Below are positions 17,565 through 26,055 of a stretch of DNA of 64,000 nucleotides, in pieces (the stretch's first letter is position 1; every line of letters starts with the position of its first letter). The stretch is from contig JAFGCD010000017.1 in the NCBI GenBank assembly GCA_016932835.1, forward strand, positions 1 to 64,000. Reading direction: 5' to 3'. The notes beneath the pieces are model-generated. The model had not been told where the DNA came from and ran no database searches. It saw nothing but the letters and a program-made list of their open reading frames with translations. The DNA is from Sedimentisphaerales bacterium (lineage in GTDB: Bacteria > Planctomycetota > Phycisphaerae > Sedimentisphaerales > Anaerobacaceae). The position numbers and the translations under genes are program-made.

Positions 17565-18295
17565 CAGCTTGCCTTTCTTTCATCCAAAACAATCGTGCAG
17601 GCGGCCACCCAGCCAACAATTATCAACATATAATAGGCGATGTCCTTGAACTCAATCACTCCTTTCTGGATCGACTCGAAGTGTTCCTGGAAGCTCATGC
17701 TTCCGACGGCTGCGACGAGTCCCTGGGGCAGGAAGGTTGAGAGATAGTTCATGGTTGTCGGCATTCCTGCATACACAAAAATGGCACAAGCGACGACGGA
17801 TAGTACGAAACTTATGACCTGGTTTTTGCTGACGGCAGAGAAGAAACATCCTATAGCGAGGAATCCTCCGGCGATCAGCAGGCTTCCGATATACCCTGTT
17901 ATTATCAGTCCGATATCGGGATCTCCGAGATAGCAGACGGTTATTACCATCGGGAATGTAAGGGTCAGTGCGATTGTGAGGAACAGCCAGGCGGCGAAGA
18001 ACTTGCCGAGGACCGCCTGCTTTATCGTAATGGGCAGTGTGAAGAGGAGTTCTATCGAGCCGACCTTTCTTTCTTCGGCCCAGAGTCTCATTGCAACGGA
18101 TGGGACCATAAATACGAAGAGGAGCGGCAGATTCATGAAGAAAGTCCTCATATCAGCCTGTCTCATTTCGTAGAATCCCTGTTTGAATGTCAGGTATCCC
18201 GAGAAGAACAGGAATATAACGAGAAACACATATGCAAGAGGGGTAGTGAAGTAACTTTTCAATTCCCTCTTGAAGACGGCGTTGAAACTGTTCAT
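17564..18295 (-). CDS. gldF-like: ABC-2 type permease (GldF-like)
   Basis: 243 residues with about six membrane helices and the family opening 'FKRELKSYFTTPLAYVFLVIFLFFSGYLTF'. The motif 'MRLWAEERKVGSIELLFTLPITIKQAVLGKFFAAW' is the ABC-2/GldF coupling region. It would form the membrane channel with the ATPase 53 bases upstream and the GldG-like protein coupled downstream. Substrate unknown; related permeases include NosY-like copper-site and Na+ export types, but the GldG neighbour favours the Gld branch. Confidence 0.88.
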   Translation of the reverse strand: MNSFNAVFKRELKSYFTTPLAYVFLVIFLFFSGYLTFKQGFYEMRQADMRTFFMNLPLLFVFMVPSVAMRLWAEERKVGSIELLFTLPITIKQAVLGKFFAAWLFLTIALTLTFPMVITVCYLGDPDIGLIITGYIGSLLIAGGFLAIGCFFSAVSKNQVISFVLSVVACAIFVYAGMPTTMNYLSTFLPQGLVAAVGSMSFQEHFESIQKGVIEFKDIAYYMLIIVGWVAACTIVLDERKAS

Positions 18296-18348
18296 TTCCG
18301 TTTACCTCAAATAATTATGAAGACTACCCCTAAAACACCGGAAGGGGC

Positions 18349-19086
18349 CTACTTCTCTTCCTGCCGGCCTGGGCCATTTGACTTTGTGATTTTCCGGAAG
18401 ACCGCGTCGAGGCTGCACCCGTGCTCTTGCTTCAATTTGGCTGGTGTGGAATCGACGAGTATTTTACCTTTTGCGATGATGATTGTCCTGGAGCAAATGG
18501 CTTCGACTTCTTCCAATATATGTGTCGAGATTACGATGCACTTATCCTCTGCCATTTTTTCGATGAGCTTTCTGACCTCGTGCTTCTGGTTCGGGTCGAG
18601 GCCGTCTGTAGGCTCATCGAGTATCAGGACATCCGGGTCGTGTATCAGTGCCTGTGCGAGGCCGAGACGTCTTTTGTAACCCTTTGAGAGGGTTTCGATA
18701 GTCTGGTGATATACGGATTCTATCGAGCATGTCGGCACTATCCTGTCGAGGGTTTTCCTGCGTGCCCGGCCCGTGATTTCTCTGACGTCGCATATGAAGT
18801 TTAGGAAGCTACCGACGGTCATTTCGGGATATACGGGTGAATTCTCTGCGAGATAGCCGAGTGTTCGACGGACTTCGATGGGGTTTTTGAGTATATCGTA
18901 GCCGCAGACGGATGCAGTTCCACTGTCCGGACGAATGAAGCAGGTCAGCATACGCATTGCGGTTGTTTTTCCGGCTCCGTTAGGGCCGAGCAGACCGAGG
19001 ACCTGGCCCTTTTCGACCTGGAATGATATTCCGTCAACAGCAACGACGGGGCCAAAACTGCGCCGAAGTTCTTTGACTTGTATCAT
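18349..19086 (-). CDS. gldA-like: ABC transporter ATP-binding protein (GldA-like)
   Basis: 245 residues with a complete nucleotide-binding domain: Walker A 'GPNGAGKT' (~35-42), Q-loop near 'NSPVYPEMTV', signature 'LSKGYKRRLGLAQAL' (~134-148), Walker B 'VLILDEPTDGLDP' and H-loop 'ISTHI'. The LSKGY variant replaces LSGGQ, as is usual in Gld/Nod-type ATPases. First gene of the four-gene operon, GGAG eight bases before the ATG, promoter at 19157-19184. Confidence 0.92.
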   Translation of the reverse strand: MIQVKELRRSFGPVVAVDGISFQVEKGQVLGLLGPNGAGKTTAMRMLTCFIRPDSGTASVCGYDILKNPIEVRRTLGYLAENSPVYPEMTVGSFLNFICDVREITGRARRKTLDRIVPTCSIESVYHQTIETLSKGYKRRLGLAQALIHDPDVLILDEPTDGLDPNQKHEVRKLIEKMAEDKCIVISTHILEEVEAICSRTIIIAKGKILVDSTPAKLKQEHGCSLDAVFRKITKSNGPGRQEEK

Positions 19087-19156
19087 ATTTTTTACTCCAA
19101 TTTATTGTTCACGACTCAGCCCCCTTTAGACAACACCACTGCGATGCAGCAATATG

Positions 19157-19184
19157 AATATACAAAATTTTCACAGTTAGTCAA
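19157..19184 (-). promoter_or_regulatory. Promoter of the GldA/F/G-like operon
   Basis: On the minus strand TTGACT (19179-19184) and TATATT (19157-19162) are separated by 16 bases, in an AT-rich patch. Predicted start near 19150, about 65 bases before the ATPase ATG. Confidence 0.6.
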
Positions 19185-19325
19185 TACCCTCGGCGCGATA
19201 TTTTTGTTCGTTATCGGCGTGCTTTTTTGCGTTTTGGAGTGCGGCGTCAGCTCTATTCGGCGTGGCAGGGTTTCCGCGAGGATGGAAGGGCCGGGCTGCT
19301 GATACGGGGTGATCGAACGTAAGCA

Positions 19326-19363
19326 GGCGTGCCGGCGAGTATGGCCGGCACGCCTTTTGATTT
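19326..19363. terminator. Hairpin terminator downstream of ppdK
   Basis: GGCGTGCCGGC (19326-19336) pairs perfectly with GCCGGCACGCC (19344-19354), an 11-bp stem with a 7-base loop. On the plus strand it is followed by TTTTGATTT. ppdK ends on the minus strand at 19397, where the hairpin follows the stop but lacks a U-run, so it may act as a bidirectional stop or 3'-end stabiliser. Confidence 0.6.
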
Positions 19364-19396
19364 CAGATATGTTCCGAACAATTTTCGATCGGGTTC

Positions 19397-22108
19397 TCAG
19401 GCATTTCGAACGGCGGCCTGTGCGGCGGCAAGCCTGGCAATGGGGACTCTGAAGGGCGAACAGGAGACGTAGTTCATTCCCACCCGGTGGCAGAAATCGA
19501 TACTCGCCGGCTCTCCGCCGTGCTCGCCGCAGATGCCTACTTTCAGTTTCTTTCTGACGGACCTGCCGAGTTTGGTTCCCATTTCGACGAGCTTTCCGAC
19601 GCCGGTCTGGTCGAGGCTCTGGAACGGGTCGGCTGCGTAGATACCCTTGGCGACGTATTCGCCGAGGAATTTTCCGGCATCGTCTCTTGAGAATCCCATT
19701 GTCATCTGCGTGAGGTCGTTTGTTCCGAAGCTGAAGAACTGCGCTTCTGCGGCGACCTCATCTGCGGTCAGTGCGGCCCTTGGGACCTCTATCATCGTGC
19801 CTACGAGATATTCTATTTTGCTTTTCTTCTCCTTGAAGACGGCGTTTATCTCTTCGATGACCTGGTCCTTTACCATTTTCAGTTCAGCGACGCCTCCGAT
19901 AAGCGGTATCATGATCTCCGGAAGGACCTTCTTTCCTGCTTTTCTGATTTTGAGTGCGGCCTCTATAATTGCCCTTGCCTGCATTCTGTAGATGGCAGGA
20001 TATGTGACGGCGAGTCGGCAGCCTCTGTGTCCGAGCATGGGGTTGAACTCGTGAAGCTGGGCGACCTTTTCCTTTACGACCGCGGGCTTTACTCCGAGTC
20101 TCTTGGCCATTTCTTTCTGGCTTGCATCGTCCTGTGGCAGGAACTCATGCAGCGGCGGGTCGAGGAGTCGGACGGTTACGGGCAGTCCTGTCATTGCCTT
20201 GAAGATACCCTCGAAATCGCTTCTCTGATAGGGCAGGAGCTGCTTTAGTGCGCCTTCGAACTGCTTTTTGGCAGTTGCATGTTCCTTCGCAGCGGCCTTT
20301 GCTTCGTTTGCGTTTTGTGCGGTTTCGATTTTCCTGAGCATTAGGGCATATTCGTCCGCGGCGAGTATCATCTGACGGACGGGCCAGATTCTTTCGCCTT
20401 CGAAGAACATGTGCTCGGTTCTGCAGAGCCCTATTCCCTCGGCTCCGAACTGCCTTGCTCTTTTCGAATCTTCGGGCGTATCGGCATTCGTTCGAACGCC
20501 GAGGATTCTTATCCTGTCGCATATTCTCATAAAGCGGTTGAAATCGCTGCTCATCGTCGGGGCGACGGTTGCGAGCTGTCCTTTCATGACCTCGCCGCTG
20601 GAACCATCGAGGCTGATCCAGTCGCCCTGCTTTATGGTTATTCTTCCGACGGCGAACTTCTTGGCGTTGTAGTCTATGCTGAGGTCCGCGACGCCTGCGA
20701 CGCAGGGCTTTCCCATTCCTCTTGCGACGACTGCGGCGTGGCTTGTCATGCCTCCGAAGGCTGTCAGGATACCTTCTGCGGCGTCCATACCGCCGATATC
20801 TTCGGGGCTTGTCTCTTTTCTGACGAGTACGACCTTTTTGCCCTTATCCCTCCATGCCTCAGCGACATCTGCGGTGAAAACGACCTGTCCGACGGCGGCT
20901 CCGGGGGAGGCGGGCAGGCCCTTAGCAATGACTTCCCGCTTTGCTTTCGGGTCGAAATGGGGATGAAGGAGGCGATCCAATTGCTCGGGGGTCACCCTGT
21001 TGACGGCTTCCTTCTTGGGTATCAGCCTTTCGTTGACCATATCGACGGCGATTTTGATTGCGGCCTCTGCGGTACGCTTGCCGGTTCTGGTCTGGAGGAT
21101 GTAGAGGACGCCTTCCTGGATTGTGAACTCCATGTCCTGCATGTCTTTGTAGTGCTTTTCGAGGCGTGTCATGAGGCGCGTCAACTGGCTGTATGCGTGG
21201 GGCATTACCTTTGCGAGCTTTTTGAGCTCGATGGGGGTTCTGATGCCTGCGACGACGTCTTCGCCCTGCGCGTTCATTAGGAATTCGCCGTAGAATTCCT
21301 TCTTTCCGGTGCTCGGGTTTCTGGTGAAGCAGACGCCCGTACCGCAGTCGTCACCCATATTTCCGAATACCATTGCCTGGACGTTCACGGCTGTTCCGAG
21401 CAGTCCGGTGATTTTGTTGAGCTGGCGATACTTGACCGCGCGCGGTGCGTTCCAGGAGCCGAAGACGGCGTCGATGGCATGCTTTAGCTGTATCCTGCCG
21501 TCCTGCGGGAACATTGCTCCGACATGCTTTTTATATACTTTTTTGTATTCTTCGACGACGCCCTTGAGCTGGTCGGCTGAGAGGTCGCTGTCGAGTTCGA
21601 CTCGCGCTTTTTTCTTTGCGGCGTCGATTTTTTCCTCGAAGTACTCATGGTGACATCCCATGACTACGTCGCCGAACATGTCGATGAAACGCCGATAGAT
21701 GTCGTAGGCGAATCTTGCGTTGCCGGTTTTTTTGATGATTCCTTCAATGACTTTGTCGTTTAGTCCGAGGTTTAGGACCGTATCCATCATTCCGGGCATC
21801 GAGATTGCGGCACCGCTTCTGACGCTGACGAGCAGGGGCCTGGCGGGGTCGCCGAGTTTCGCGTTCATTGCTTTTTCGAGCTTAGCGACGTTCTTATCGA
21901 CCTCCTTGTCGAGTCCTGCGGGCCATTTTCCGCCGGACTTGTAGTACTCGCCGCAGACCTTCGTGGCGATAGTGAATCCCGGAGGGACGGGGACTCCGAG
22001 ACTGGTCATCTCGGCGAGGTTCGCCCCCTTGCCGCCGAGGAGCTCCTTCATTTTCGCGTTGCCCTCGGCCTTTCCGCCGCCGAAGAAATATACTCTTTTG
22101 TCTGCCAT
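19397..22108 (-). CDS. ppdK: Pyruvate, phosphate dikinase
   Basis: 903 residues from MADKRVYFFGGG; the track start 12 codons upstream is rejected because AAGGAG lies nine bases before this ATG. It interconverts pyruvate + ATP + Pi and PEP + AMP + PPi. The N-terminal nucleotide domain shows 'GGKGANLAEMTSLGVPVPPGFTI' and 'VSVRSGAAISMPGMMDTVLNLG'; the swivelling domain has the phosphohistidine loop 'GGMTSHAAVVARGMGKPCV'; the TIM barrel has 'LCRTEHMFF', 'GTNDLTQMTMGFSRDD' and the catalytic-Cys loop 'GICGEHGGEP'. The final 'VGMNYVSCSPFRVPIARLAAAQA' is typical. Full length for the bacterial family. Monocistronic, with a near-consensus promoter. Likely used in glycolysis/gluconeogenesis with PPi economy. 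Confidence 0.97.
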   Translation of the reverse strand: MADKRVYFFGGGKAEGNAKMKELLGGKGANLAEMTSLGVPVPPGFTIATKVCGEYYKSGGKWPAGLDKEVDKNVAKLEKAMNAKLGDPARPLLVSVRSGAAISMPGMMDTVLNLGLNDKVIEGIIKKTGNARFAYDIYRRFIDMFGDVVMGCHHEYFEEKIDAAKKKARVELDSDLSADQLKGVVEEYKKVYKKHVGAMFPQDGRIQLKHAIDAVFGSWNAPRAVKYRQLNKITGLLGTAVNVQAMVFGNMGDDCGTGVCFTRNPSTGKKEFYGEFLMNAQGEDVVAGIRTPIELKKLAKVMPHAYSQLTRLMTRLEKHYKDMQDMEFTIQEGVLYILQTRTGKRTAEAAIKIAVDMVNERLIPKKEAVNRVTPEQLDRLLHPHFDPKAKREVIAKGLPASPGAAVGQVVFTADVAEAWRDKGKKVVLVRKETSPEDIGGMDAAEGILTAFGGMTSHAAVVARGMGKPCVAGVADLSIDYNAKKFAVGRITIKQGDWISLDGSSGEVMKGQLATVAPTMSSDFNRFMRICDRIRILGVRTNADTPEDSKRARQFGAEGIGLCRTEHMFFEGERIWPVRQMILAADEYALMLRKIETAQNANEAKAAAKEHATAKKQFEGALKQLLPYQRSDFEGIFKAMTGLPVTVRLLDPPLHEFLPQDDASQKEMAKRLGVKPAVVKEKVAQLHEFNPMLGHRGCRLAVTYPAIYRMQARAIIEAALKIRKAGKKVLPEIMIPLIGGVAELKMVKDQVIEEINAVFKEKKSKIEYLVGTMIEVPRAALTADEVAAEAQFFSFGTNDLTQMTMGFSRDDAGKFLGEYVAKGIYAADPFQSLDQTGVGKLVEMGTKLGRSVRKKLKVGICGEHGGEPASIDFCHRVGMNYVSCSPFRVPIARLAAAQAAVRNA

Positions 22109-22180
22109 CGTCAGTGTTCTCCTTGTTAAATATGTGTAATCCAAAGATCGTGGTGATTTTATCCGGGAAACGAGGGCGCT

Positions 22181-22209
22181 ACTATATTGTAAAGGCGTTC
22201 TGCTGTCAA
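22181..22209 (-). promoter_or_regulatory. Near-consensus promoter of ppdK
   Basis: Minus strand: TTGACA (22204-22209), 17-base spacer, TATAGT (22181-22186). Predicted transcription start near 22174 gives a leader of about 65 bases. The -35 matches 6/6 and the -10 5/6, the best pair seen in the window, consistent with strong expression. Confidence 0.75.
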
Positions 22210-22469
22210 CGGGGAAATGAGTTTTTTGCGCAGATTAAGGAGCGGAGAGCGTTTTTTCGGATACGGTATGGGGTTTATGCGATGCTGCTAAAGCGGGTTT
22301 GCCTTGCAACAGGGGCCGGTTCGGGGCGGGATTCAGACGGAACCGACGCAGCCGAAGGTGAAGTAGAAGAAGTAGGTGCTTGCGAATTCGAGTATCATTC
22401 GATTCAGCACGGCCCTTCGATTGTCAGGGCGGAGGCTGTTTCTCAGTTGGAGGAACCTGGTGTACCTTT

Positions 22470-23105
22470 CTATTGTCTGCTTCTGAGGGCGATAGTCATG
22501 GTATCGGGGTTGTTTGCGGGGAAGCTATGGCAGTTGACGCAGCCCTGGCCAAAGGAGCGACCGTGGAGAACGAGGGAGACATCGTAATTCGTGAGATTTC
22601 GCTGGTAGATTCCTATGTCTTTCCAGGCATTGTAGATTGTCTTCATGAAGCGGAATACGAGGGCGGGGTCGATGTCTTCTTTTGCGACGGTGTTCGTGAT
22701 TGGCTCGAACTTGAGCCATTTATCGTCGTTGTTTTTGAGATAAAGGTCGAAGAATATTTTTCGGCCTTTGGATTCGTTGAGCAGTTTTCTCCATTTTCGG
22801 ATCGGGATGAGTATTGCGTTTTCCTCTGCGGCGATTACAAAGCCCTCGCCGCTATCGGAGTGTATCCTGGCGATGCAGTCCTTCGCTTCTTCTCGAACGG
22901 TGAAATTCATAGGGGCGATATTGGGGGGCAGAACGATACCGGAATAGTCGGGGGTGATATTCGGGGGACGGCTGACGAGGTCGAAGCGGGCAGGCATTTC
23001 GGGCGGGAAGATAGAAGATTTCCATGACATTTTCATCGCGACGACTACCGTGATGGCACAGATCATCACAACAACAAGGAACCTTGTCAAAGGGGTTGTC
23101 TTCAT
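22470..23105 (-). CDS. Truncated CxxCH protein of the PD40/TolB-like family
   Basis: 211 residues: signal anchor (MKTTPLTRFLVVVMICAITVVV), then 'PPNIAPMNFTVREEAKDCIARIHS', 'ILIPIRKWRKLLNESKGRKIFFDLYLKND' and 'WKDIGIYQRNLTNYDVSLVLHGRSFGQGCVNCHSF'. This is the N-terminal third of a family whose members, as I recall them, continue for another ~300+ residues as a PD40 beta-propeller. Here translation stops nine residues after 'NPDT'. A second frame stays open from just before the stop to 22333 (about 50 codons, '...RMILEFASTYFFYFTFG'), which is not propeller-like. The protein is therefore probably a deletion remnant. Last gene of the sulfatase run, three bases after the preceding stop. Confidence 0.65.
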   Translation of the reverse strand: MKTTPLTRFLVVVMICAITVVVAMKMSWKSSIFPPEMPARFDLVSRPPNITPDYSGIVLPPNIAPMNFTVREEAKDCIARIHSDSGEGFVIAAEENAILIPIRKWRKLLNESKGRKIFFDLYLKNNDDKWLKFEPITNTVAKEDIDPALVFRFMKTIYNAWKDIGIYQRNLTNYDVSLVLHGRSFGQGCVNCHSFPANNPDTMTIALRSRQ

Positions 23106-23108
23106 TTC

Positions 23109-24497
23109 TCATGTTCCGTTTGGAGGCGGGCTGTAGAGCGAATTGCGCTGTGTCGGGACGGGGGCATTTGTTCGCTTTCGCCAGTCTCGCAGGATTCGCA
23201 GCAATTGCGCCGCCCTTTCAGGATTCGCATCGGCAAGATTGACCTTTTCGCCGATATCATCGTCGAGGTTGTAGAGCTCTATGCGGCTATCTTCGAAGAA
23301 TTCTATGAGCTTCCATGGTCCTGCGCGGACGGCTGAAGCAGGGGTCATTCTCCAGGGCTTCTGGTCTTCGTTATAGGGTTCGAGATATGCAGGGAAGTGC
23401 CAGAAGAGGGCTTTTCTGTCCAGTTTGTCCCGGCCTTTCAACAATGGCAGGATGCTCTCGCCGTCGAGTATCTGGGCGGGAGGGCCGGGCACGCCGGCGA
23501 TATTGAGTATTGTCGGGTAGAAATCTATTCCGATTACGGGGGTATTGCATTTTCGCGGGGCGTTTGTGATTCGCGGGCAGCGGATAATGAGGGGGACCCT
23601 TATTCCGCCTTCGTAGAGCATTCCCTTTGATCCTCGCAATGGCTTCATCGAGGTCACATTGGCGTAGCCTCCGTTGTCTGAGAAGAAGAATACGACGGTA
23701 TCTTCTGCGAGGGCGAGGCGGTCGAGCTCGTCGAGGATTCTTCCGACGCTTTGATCGACGCTGTCTATCATTGCGGCATATTTTGGATTGTTATGTAAAC
23801 GGCCGGGTGTTTCGCTCTCGTACTTTTCGATGAGGTCTTTTTTTGCCTGGATTGGTGTATGGACGGCGTAGTGTGACAGATACAGGAAGAAAGGAACATC
23901 CTTTTTGGTCCGGATGAAGTCGATAGCGCGGTCCGTGAGGACGTCGGTGAGGTATCGGCCGTCGGCGGTGAAGTGGCTTCGCTGTTGTCTTTCGAATGTG
24001 ACGTCGAACCCGCGGTCCTGCGGACGATATGGTTTTCTGTCGCCGAGGTGCCACTTTCCGATGCATGCGGTTGCGTATCCTGCGGCCTTGAGGGCCTGGG
24101 GGAGTGTTACGACTGCGGTGTCGAGATTTGTTTTGTTTGGGATTGGGACGAGCTTTCTCATGTTTGCGGAGCCGCGCTCGGGTGAGCCTACGGTATAGAT
24201 TCCGTGCCGGGGGGAGTACTGGCCGGAGATGAGACAGGCGCGAGTTGGGGCGCAATTGGGGGCGTTGGCATAGGCATTGGTGAAGACGACACCTTCTGCG
24301 GCGAGATTGTCTATTCGGGGGGTGTGGTGATACGAGCTGCCCATGAAGGCGGGGTCTTTGTAGCCCATGTCGTCTATCAAGATGAAGACGAAGTTGGTCT
24401 TTCGGCCCGCCCTTGCCTGGGGGAAGGCGGCACAGCCCGGCATAGCGAGGTATGCGGCGGTCAATCCTAATTTCTTGATGAAATTGCGTCGTTTCAT
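23109..24497 (-). CDS. Secreted sulfatase (formylglycine type)
   Basis: 462 residues. N-terminus 'MKRRNFIKKLGLTAAYLAMPGC' combines a Tat-like RRNFIKK motif with a lipobox (MPGC). Sulfatase features: metal site 'FVFILIDDMGYKDPAFMGS' (~35-53), the CxPxR maturation signature 'NCAPTRACLISGQYSPR' (~82-98), 'GKWHLGDRKPYRPQDRGFD', and the second metal site 'VFFFSDNGG'. It would hydrolyse sulfate esters, probably of sulfated polysaccharides, after Cys-to-formylglycine conversion; no modifying enzyme is in the window. Ten bases downstream of the other sulfatase and not preceded by a strong ribosome site, so probably translationally dependent on it. Confidence 0.92.
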   Translation of the reverse strand: MKRRNFIKKLGLTAAYLAMPGCAAFPQARAGRKTNFVFILIDDMGYKDPAFMGSSYHHTPRIDNLAAEGVVFTNAYANAPNCAPTRACLISGQYSPRHGIYTVGSPERGSANMRKLVPIPNKTNLDTAVVTLPQALKAAGYATACIGKWHLGDRKPYRPQDRGFDVTFERQQRSHFTADGRYLTDVLTDRAIDFIRTKKDVPFFLYLSHYAVHTPIQAKKDLIEKYESETPGRLHNNPKYAAMIDSVDQSVGRILDELDRLALAEDTVVFFFSDNGGYANVTSMKPLRGSKGMLYEGGIRVPLIIRCPRITNAPRKCNTPVIGIDFYPTILNIAGVPGPPAQILDGESILPLLKGRDKLDRKALFWHFPAYLEPYNEDQKPWRMTPASAVRAGPWKLIEFFEDSRIELYNLDDDIGEKVNLADANPERAAQLLRILRDWRKRTNAPVPTQRNSLYSPPPNGT

Positions 24498-24507
24498 ATT
24501 GTACGCC

Positions 24508-25938
24508 CTATTCGAAGGGGAATGGCCATTCTTTCGAAGGCCTGTGGGCCTTCTTCATAATCCGGGTGATCTTCTCGACGATATCGGGATGGTCGGTGGC
24601 GATGTTTTTTGTCTCTGCGAGGTCGGTCTTGAGGTTGTAGAGTTCTATGGGGCCGTCGGGTTTCTTTTCGATGTTCTGTCTTATTCCTTTGAAGTCGCCG
24701 ATTCTGACGGCCTGTCTCTTGCCCTGCTCGTGGAACTCCCAGTACATGTATTCGTGCTGTTTCTGGTCTTTGGTTTTGCCGAGGAGTGTCGGGAGGAATG
24801 AGATGCCGTCGATATTTTCGGGGGTCGGGATTTTGGCAATTTCGCAGCATGTGGGGAGGAAGTCCCAGAATGCTGAGATGTGGTCACTCTCTGAGGCGGG
24901 CTTTATTTTTCCGGGCCAGCGGGCGATTGTCGGGACTCGGATTCCTCCTTCGTAGAGGGCGCGTTTGTATCCTCTGAGGGGGCCTGCACTGTTGAAGAAT
25001 TCGGGGTCTGCTCCGCCCTCTTTGTGCGGTCCGTTGTCGCTTGAGAAAAGTACGAAGGTATCTTCGTCGATGCCGAGGTCTTTGATTTTGGCCATGATTC
25101 TTCCGAGGTCGGCATCCATTCTGGTAATCATTGCGGCGTGGCCTTTTTGTGGGTCGGGCCAAGACTCGGCGGCATAGGGCCCGAAGTCGGGGACTTCCAT
25201 TCCTTTGTTGCCGGCTTCGTTGTTGGCATGGGGGATTGTCAGGGCGAGGTATAGGAAGAAGGGATTGCGGCTGTTTTCTTCGAGAAAGTCGAACGCTTCT
25301 TCGGCGAAGAGGTCGTGGGAGTATTCGACTTTTTCGATTGCAACTCCGCCTGGGGGATTTACGTCTCTGACGACGTTTTTGAGGGGGGCTTTCTGCTCGT
25401 TTTGCCAGAGGTAGTCGGGGTAGTAGTTGTGGGCGTGCCGCTGGTTGAGGTATCCGAAGAAATAGTCGAAGCCTTGCCTGTTGGGGATGCCGGTGGAATC
25501 GGGTTCTCCGAGTCCCCATTTTCCAATGAGTGCGGTTTTGTAGCCGGCGTGTTTAAGGATTTCTGCGACGGTGAGGTCTTCGGGGCCGAGGGGGATTCTG
25601 GCGTTTCCCCGGATGAAGGCATGTCCTGTGTGGAGGCCCGTCATTAGTACGCAGCGCGAAGGCGCACAGACTGTGCTTCCTGCGTAGTGGCTTGTCAGGC
25701 GGATTCCTTCTTTTGCGAGGTTATCGATATTGGGCGTTTTGATGAGTTTTTGTCCGAAGCAGCCGAGGTCGCCGTAGCCAAGGTCGTCGGCGAGGATGAA
25801 GATTATGTTGGGCTTTTTGCTGCAGGCGCTATTTGCCCGGCCTGCGAGGGCACAGCCCGGCAAGAGTGAAAAGGGAGCTATCGAAGCCAGTGCTGTCGAT
25901 GCGTTTTTGAGGAATTGTCTTCTGGTGTGCGTATTCAT
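24508..25938 (-). CDS. Secreted arylsulfatase A-like sulfatase (formylglycine type)
   Basis: 476 residues with a Tat signal 'RRQFLKNASTALASIAPFSLLPGC' (lipobox LPGC). Motifs: 'NIIFILADDLGYGDLGCFGQ' (metal), the maturation signature 'VCAPSRCVLMTGLHTGH', 'GKWGLGEPDSTGIPNRQGFDYFFGY' and 'VLFSSDNGPHKEGG'. These place it in the S1 sulfatase family, close in style to the arylsulfatase A/choline-sulfatase-like proteins abundant in planctomycetes. AAGGAG lies about 8 bases before the ATG. It is followed closely by a second, divergent sulfatase, suggesting two sulfate positions on one glycan are attacked. Confidence 0.93.
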   Translation of the reverse strand: MNTHTRRQFLKNASTALASIAPFSLLPGCALAGRANSACSKKPNIIFILADDLGYGDLGCFGQKLIKTPNIDNLAKEGIRLTSHYAGSTVCAPSRCVLMTGLHTGHAFIRGNARIPLGPEDLTVAEILKHAGYKTALIGKWGLGEPDSTGIPNRQGFDYFFGYLNQRHAHNYYPDYLWQNEQKAPLKNVVRDVNPPGGVAIEKVEYSHDLFAEEAFDFLEENSRNPFFLYLALTIPHANNEAGNKGMEVPDFGPYAAESWPDPQKGHAAMITRMDADLGRIMAKIKDLGIDEDTFVLFSSDNGPHKEGGADPEFFNSAGPLRGYKRALYEGGIRVPTIARWPGKIKPASESDHISAFWDFLPTCCEIAKIPTPENIDGISFLPTLLGKTKDQKQHEYMYWEFHEQGKRQAVRIGDFKGIRQNIEKKPDGPIELYNLKTDLAETKNIATDHPDIVEKITRIMKKAHRPSKEWPFPFE

Positions 25939-26055
25939 GTGGTGCTCCTTGGAACTTTCGAATCAGCTAAACCGGCAACCAGTATATTGGGGCGGGAGCC
26001 GAGGGTCAAGGGCGCGGGCAAGGGGCTGGGGCAGCGAGAGATTCGGAGACTGGGG

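Noticed and set aside
20411-21280. 289-residue plus-strand ORF
   Set aside because: Antisense to ppdK.
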